Source of the DNA: Paenibacillus sp. URB8-2
GTDB lineage: Bacteria; Bacillota; Bacilli; Paenibacillales; Paenibacillaceae
DNA: 64,000 nucleotides
Assembly: GCF_013393385.1 (NCBI RefSeq)
Contig: NZ_AP023239.1
Span: 3,038,001-3,102,000, forward strand
Direction: 5' to 3'
Shown here: positions 60,972-64,000 of the stretch, piece after piece
Position numbering within the stretch: position 1 is the first letter of the stretch
Layout of the letters: each line of letters starts with the position of its first letter
The notes under the pieces: generated by a model
What the model saw: the letters and a program-made list of their open reading frames with translations, nothing else
Database searches by the model: none
Told to the model about the DNA's origin: nothing
Translations under genes and position numbers: made by a program

Positions 60972-61622
60972 CTATAAATCCCGGCTGGAGAACAGCCGCA
61001 GAGAGACAAGATAGGAAGCAGCCACAAATAAGATGTAGATAGCACCTCCGACCAACCATTTTTCAAGACCCAAACCCTCGGTGCCCAGTACAAAGGTCTT
61101 CAGCCCCGGAATCGCTTTGATGATGCCTCCCAAATTCATAATGCCGAAGAATAAGCCCAAAAAGAACGCGGTATTCACATATTGAGCTCCCTTGGGACCG
61201 AGCCAGTAAAATAAAGGCAGGTAAACCGAGGCCATCAACGGTACCGACAGAATAGAGACCCCCAGCTCTCTCCAGTTCATACTCAGGCTGCCATATCCCA
61301 GCTGCGCAAGCGCCAGACTGAACACCAGCGCAAAAGCTACGCCAATCAAGATAAACGGCAGTACCGATACATATTTCGAGGCAACGATCAATCTGCGGTG
61401 TACCGGAAGACTGAGCGAGAATCTTATATTCACATTTCGGATATCCTGCAGGCAGGAGGTAAGGAGCATCATCATGGCTGGGAACGTAATAAACAGACTC
61501 ACGCCGAACTGTGCGGATTTCGCATTCATAATGGACAGAACCATGAGATAGGGAACCCCAAACAGCAGAAAATTTCTGGACAGCATAAAATCCTTGCGGA
61601 TCAAGGAAACGAGATTAGACAT
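60972..61622 (-). CDS. ABC-2 transporter permease of the YtrA-type operon
   Basis: 216 residues with six helices. LPVHRRLIVASKYVSVL is the conserved loop of ABC-2 permeases in GntR(YtrA)-controlled exporters. It overlaps the ATPase gene by eight bases and is the last gene of the operon. Such systems respond to cell-wall-active peptides; the substrate is unknown. Confidence 0.87.
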   Translation of the reverse strand: MSNLVSLIRKDFMLSRNFLLFGVPYLMVLSIMNAKSAQFGVSLFITFPAMMMLLTSCLQDIRNVNIRFSLSLPVHRRLIVASKYVSVLPFILIGVAFALVFSLALAQLGYGSLSMNWRELGVSILSVPLMASVYLPLFYWLGPKGAQYVNTAFFLGLFFGIMNLGGIIKAIPGLKTFVLGTEGLGLEKWLVGGAIYILFVAASYLVSLRLFSSRDL

Positions 61623-62478
61623 GAGCCTTGCCTCCTTTTACAGTGAAATACATAATGTCTTCGAGCGTCGGCGCTTCGAGCAGCGCATTTCCCTGAAACG
61701 CCCTTTCCGCTTCCCGCCGGTCCGCCAAGGCTTCAAATCCGTGAGCCCCTTCCTTTACTCCGACAAAATACTTCTTAACATCCTTATCGAGCAGCTCGCG
61801 CCCGCCCTTGACCAGCACATACCGTTCCAGCACTTCATCCTTGCTGTCGCTGAAGACAACCTTCCCCCGGTTCATAAAAATGATATAGTCCGCGATCCGG
61901 TCCAGATCCGTCGTATTGTGGGTAGAGAAGATGATCGACTTGTTCTCGTCGAGAATCTGCTCCCCGAGCAGATCCAAGAGCTCCCTGCGGAAGACGGGAT
62001 CAAGGCCAGCGGTCGGTTCGTCCATGAGCAGAAGGTCCGCATCGTGGGACAGCGCCACCGCCAGCGAGAACTTCATCTTCATTCCTCTCGACAGGTTCTT
62101 GATCTTGGACTTTTCGGAAAGCTCGAACATTTCCAAATAACGGGTAAAGGCTGCATGATCCCAATGCTGATAAAAGGGCGCAATCATTTTTCTCATATTC
62201 CGGATCGTCATATTCTCATAGAAATAATTCTCGTCCGAGACGTACCCGATGCGTTCCTTCAGGCCAGGGTTATCCGCAAGCGTCTTGCCGAATATTCGAA
62301 CCTCCCCGCTGCTTGGACGCACCATATCCATCATGATCTTGATCAGCGTACTCTTCCCGGCGCCGTTGGGACCGATCAATCCGGTGATAAACCCTTTTTT
62401 CACCTCAAACTGTACCTGATCCAGCGCAAAACGTTCAAAAGACTTGGAAACTCCCCGAATTTCAACCACATTACTCAT
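61615..62478 (-). CDS. ABC transporter ATP-binding protein of the YtrA-type operon
   Basis: 287 residues with Walker A GPNGAGKST, signature LSRGMKMKFS, Walker B LLLMDEPTAGLD and H-loop STHNTTD, plus a C-terminal extension of about 75 residues as in YtrB-type ATPases. The start overlaps the GntR-gene stop by four bases. It powers the adjacent permease. Confidence 0.93.
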   Translation of the reverse strand: MSNVVEIRGVSKSFERFALDQVQFEVKKGFITGLIGPNGAGKSTLIKIMMDMVRPSSGEVRIFGKTLADNPGLKERIGYVSDENYFYENMTIRNMRKMIAPFYQHWDHAAFTRYLEMFELSEKSKIKNLSRGMKMKFSLAVALSHDADLLLMDEPTAGLDPVFRRELLDLLGEQILDENKSIIFSTHNTTDLDRIADYIIFMNRGKVVFSDSKDEVLERYVLVKGGRELLDKDVKKYFVGVKEGAHGFEALADRREAERAFQGNALLEAPTLEDIMYFTVKGGKAHV

Positions 62479-62855
62479 TCCTGCTCCTCCTTAAGCGTCC
62501 TGAATATGTCAACCATTTCCGCAAACTCGATCCCGAGCAGCCTGCTCTCTTCCATCACTTCTTTCATTTTCTCCTCCAAGAGCCGGTATCGCTGTTCACG
62601 GATATACTGCTGATTCATGCCGGACACAAAGGAGCCTTTTCCCACCAGAGAATTGACAAGACCTTCCCGCTCTAATTCCTCGTATGCGCGCTTAGTCGTA
62701 ATGACGCTGATCTGCAAATCCTTGGCCAATTGACGGATCGAAGGCAGAGGGTCCCCTGCGGCAAGCTCGCCCTGTAAAATCAACTGCCGGATCTGGCTCA
62801 CAATCTGCGCATAAATCGGTTCTCCCGATGAGTTGGATAAAATTATGTTCATCAT
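62475..62855 (-). CDS. GntR-family regulator, YtrA subfamily
   Basis: 126 residues: winged helix-turn-helix (PIYAQIVSQIRQLILQGELAAGDPLPSIRQLAKDLQISVITTKRAYEELEREGLV) and a short helical tail of about 50 residues for dimerisation, the hallmark of YtrA proteins. It represses its own operon, which encodes an ABC exporter, until a cell-envelope antibiotic is sensed. The operator is the palindrome at 62881-62907. Confidence 0.93.
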   Translation of the reverse strand: MMNIILSNSSGEPIYAQIVSQIRQLILQGELAAGDPLPSIRQLAKDLQISVITTKRAYEELEREGLVNSLVGKGSFVSGMNQQYIREQRYRLLEEKMKEVMEESRLLGIEFAEMVDIFRTLKEEQE

Positions 62856-62880
62856 TCACCCCATTCTGCTGCGCTGTCTA

Positions 62881-62923
62881 TATTGTATATATATTATATA
62901 TACAATATGTTCTTTGTTGTCAA
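62881..62923 (-). promoter_or_regulatory. YtrA-type operator and promoter
   Basis: A perfect 27-base palindrome with a single central base (62881-62907, arms tattgtatatata and its complement) covers the -10 region. On the minus strand TTGACA (62923-62918) and TATATA (62900-62895) are 17 bases apart. A repressor bound here would block the polymerase directly. Confidence 0.85.
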
Positions 62924-62968
62924 CGTCATTTTCCCCATTTTGCAAATTTCTGGATGATACCACGGCAA

Positions 62969-63006
62969 AAAGCACATCCTGCGCTTGTGGCAGAATGTGC
63001 TTTTTG
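62969..63006 (-). terminator. Bidirectional terminator after the dehydrogenase gene
   Basis: aaaaagcacat/atgtgcttttt: an 11-bp stem with A and T flanks on both sides and a 17-base loop. It lies between the dehydrogenase stop and the GntR promoter. Confidence 0.85.
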
Positions 63007-63057
63007 AGCTAATGGCGTGAGGACGCCGTTCTGTGCTAAACCGGCCGGAGGCTTTAT

Positions 63058-63843
63058 TTAGCCTTTGATCAGCGTCTCCGCGCCGTCGACGAACACCTTG
63101 GTGCCCGTAATGTGGGAAGCTTCTTCGCTTGCGAGAAAGAGCACCAGATTCGCGACCTCTTCCGGCTTCCCGGGAGCATGCGTCAGCGGGACGCCGTCCT
63201 GAGGGATGTCAAACGGATATTTGATTTCATCCAGATGCTCGGATTTCTTCTGGGAATCGAAAATATTCGTGTCGATGATACCCGGGCAGACGGCGTTTAC
63301 GCGGATTTTGTACTGGGCCAGCTCCAGCGCCGCCATCTCGGCGAATACGGCAACCGCCGCCTTGGAGGTGCTGTAAGCCGAAAAACCCGGCTGGGCGAAC
63401 TGCCGGCTGCCGCTGACCGAGCTGGTCACCGTAATGGAGCCGCCTTTTTCTTTCATATAAGGAATGGCCTGCTTCACCGTCTCGAAGGTCCCGATTACGT
63501 TGTTCGAAATCGTTCCGGCCCATTCTTCCGAAGGAAAATACTCAATCGGGGACGCCATCCCCAGAGCTCCCGCATTGGCAAATACGGTATCAATGGTGCC
63601 CCACTGCTCCACCGTCTCTTTGACCGCGGGGCCGATTTCCTCAGCCTTGGAAGTATCAGCGATAAAGCTGATCGCTTCCCCGCCAGCGTTCTTGATCTCC
63701 GCCTCGGTCTGGCTGATCGTCTGTTCGTTCTTGTCGATTAGACTGACTTTTGCGCCTTCGGCCGCCAAACGAATGGCAGCGGCTTTGCCAATCCCGGAAG
63801 CTGCTCCTGTCACAATTGCGACCTTGTCCTGCATTCTGTTCAT
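63058..63843 (-). CDS. Short-chain dehydrogenase/reductase
   Basis: 261 residues of the classical SDR family: cofactor loop TGAASGIGKAA, NAGALG, catalytic Ser in TVTSSVSGS, and Tyr-x3-Lys in YSTSKAA, followed by NAVCPGIIDTNIF. Asp38 in LIDKNE suggests NAD preference. It oxidises an alcohol or reduces a ketone; the substrate is unknown. ATG at 63843 follows aaaggagcggag. Confidence 0.92.
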   Translation of the reverse strand: MNRMQDKVAIVTGAASGIGKAAAIRLAAEGAKVSLIDKNEQTISQTEAEIKNAGGEAISFIADTSKAEEIGPAVKETVEQWGTIDTVFANAGALGMASPIEYFPSEEWAGTISNNVIGTFETVKQAIPYMKEKGGSITVTSSVSGSRQFAQPGFSAYSTSKAAVAVFAEMAALELAQYKIRVNAVCPGIIDTNIFDSQKKSEHLDEIKYPFDIPQDGVPLTHAPGKPEEVANLVLFLASEEASHITGTKVFVDGAETLIKG

Positions 63844-64000
63844 AGAATCTCCGCTCCTTTGTACGTTTGATATGTGCCCCGTAAGGCTTGAATGAATGCC
63901 TCTTGTTCATTACCCCGCTGATTCGAAAATAATCAAAAAAACGAAAAATGCCTACCCTGATTATCGAGGCCACTGAAAAACATAGCTTTTTAAGTGGGCT
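63844..64000. other. Window edge, no gene recognised
   Basis: 157 bases, AT-rich toward the end, with A/T runs near 63933-63953. They could hold the dehydrogenase promoter; nothing else can be supported. Confidence 0.4.

Noticed and set aside
63955..64000. Sequence at the window edge (ccactgaaaaacat) that looked like the end of an insertion sequence
   Set aside because: Too short and cut by the window; no inverted repeat partner or transposase seen.
1..64000. CRISPR arrays, rRNA or tRNA genes, prophage
   Set aside because: No spaced direct repeats, no conserved RNA-gene sequence and no phage structural or integrase genes were seen; the only mobile element supported is at 45053-46475.

Overview
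The window looks like chromosomal DNA of an endospore-forming, low- to mid-GC Gram-positive bacterium of the Paenibacillus type. The grounds are strong AGGAGG-type ribosome sites, frequent TTG starts, sigma-A type promoters, a YtrA-type GntR/ABC operon, a YjcZ-like tiny membrane protein, a UgtP/LtaA-like glycolipid pair plus a lipoteichoic-acid synthase, and a GlnR/TnrA-type operator. Genus is an inference; there is no rRNA or tRNA here to anchor it.

Layout. 1-8.4 kb: a ketoacyl-synthase III homologue, then a nitrate assimilation unit (nitrate/nitrite transporter and a nitrate reductase fused to a CysJ-like flavoprotein) behind a nitrogen-control operator and a structured leader, a decayed regulator and an azoreductase. 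8.5-16.1 kb (mostly minus): a tiny YjcZ-like protein, then an RND pump, a DedA-PAP2 fusion, an ECF sigma factor, its anti-sigma factor and a polymer-forming membrane protein, then uppP. 16.2-20 kb: LtaA-like MFS and UgtP-like glycosyltransferase, an acetyltransferase and a small membrane protein. 20-29 kb: a three-gene ABC-2 exporter, an alkaline-phosphatase-superfamily lipoprotein, a methyltransferase with cardiolipin synthase, and a minus-strand unit with two small DMT proteins, a Crp/Fnr regulator and a Nudix hydrolase. 28.8-32.4 kb: an ahb-type alternative heme cluster. 32.5-35 kb: a tiny hydrophobic peptide, an aldo/keto reductase remnant and an LTA-synthase-family protein.

35-42.5 kb is a histidine-utilisation operon (hutH-hutU-hutI-M20 amidohydrolase-HutF-like deiminase) behind a leader with a terminator and a short Arg-rich reading frame. 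42.5-47 kb holds hisC, a HAD phosphatase, an internally deleted phosphotransferase pseudogene, and an IS200/IS605-type element with a frameshifted tnpB inserted into an acetyltransferase gene; the insertion can be reversed exactly on paper. 47-53.7 kb: a zinc metallopeptidase, assimilatory sulfite reductase cysJI and an unknown polytopic membrane protein. 53.8-64 kb: a two-component system, a small LSm-like protein, an intergenic segment that looks repetitive, mntH, an MFS exporter, tagatose-bisphosphate aldolase, a YtrA-type regulator/ABC operon with a perfect operator palindrome, and a short-chain dehydrogenase.

How parts fit together. Nitrate and sulfate assimilation each use a diflavin reductase arm, and the two arms are paralogues; in the nitrate enzyme it is fused in cis and still carries an internal ribosome site and start codon. 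The envelope genes (glycolipid synthesis and flipping, LTA synthase, UppP, cardiolipin synthase, ECF sigma factor) form a second theme. The most unusual points are the nitrate leader, the internal start within the fusion, the Hut variant with its leader, the apparently inactive PAP2 half of the DedA fusion, and the fully reconstructible TnpB-element insertion.
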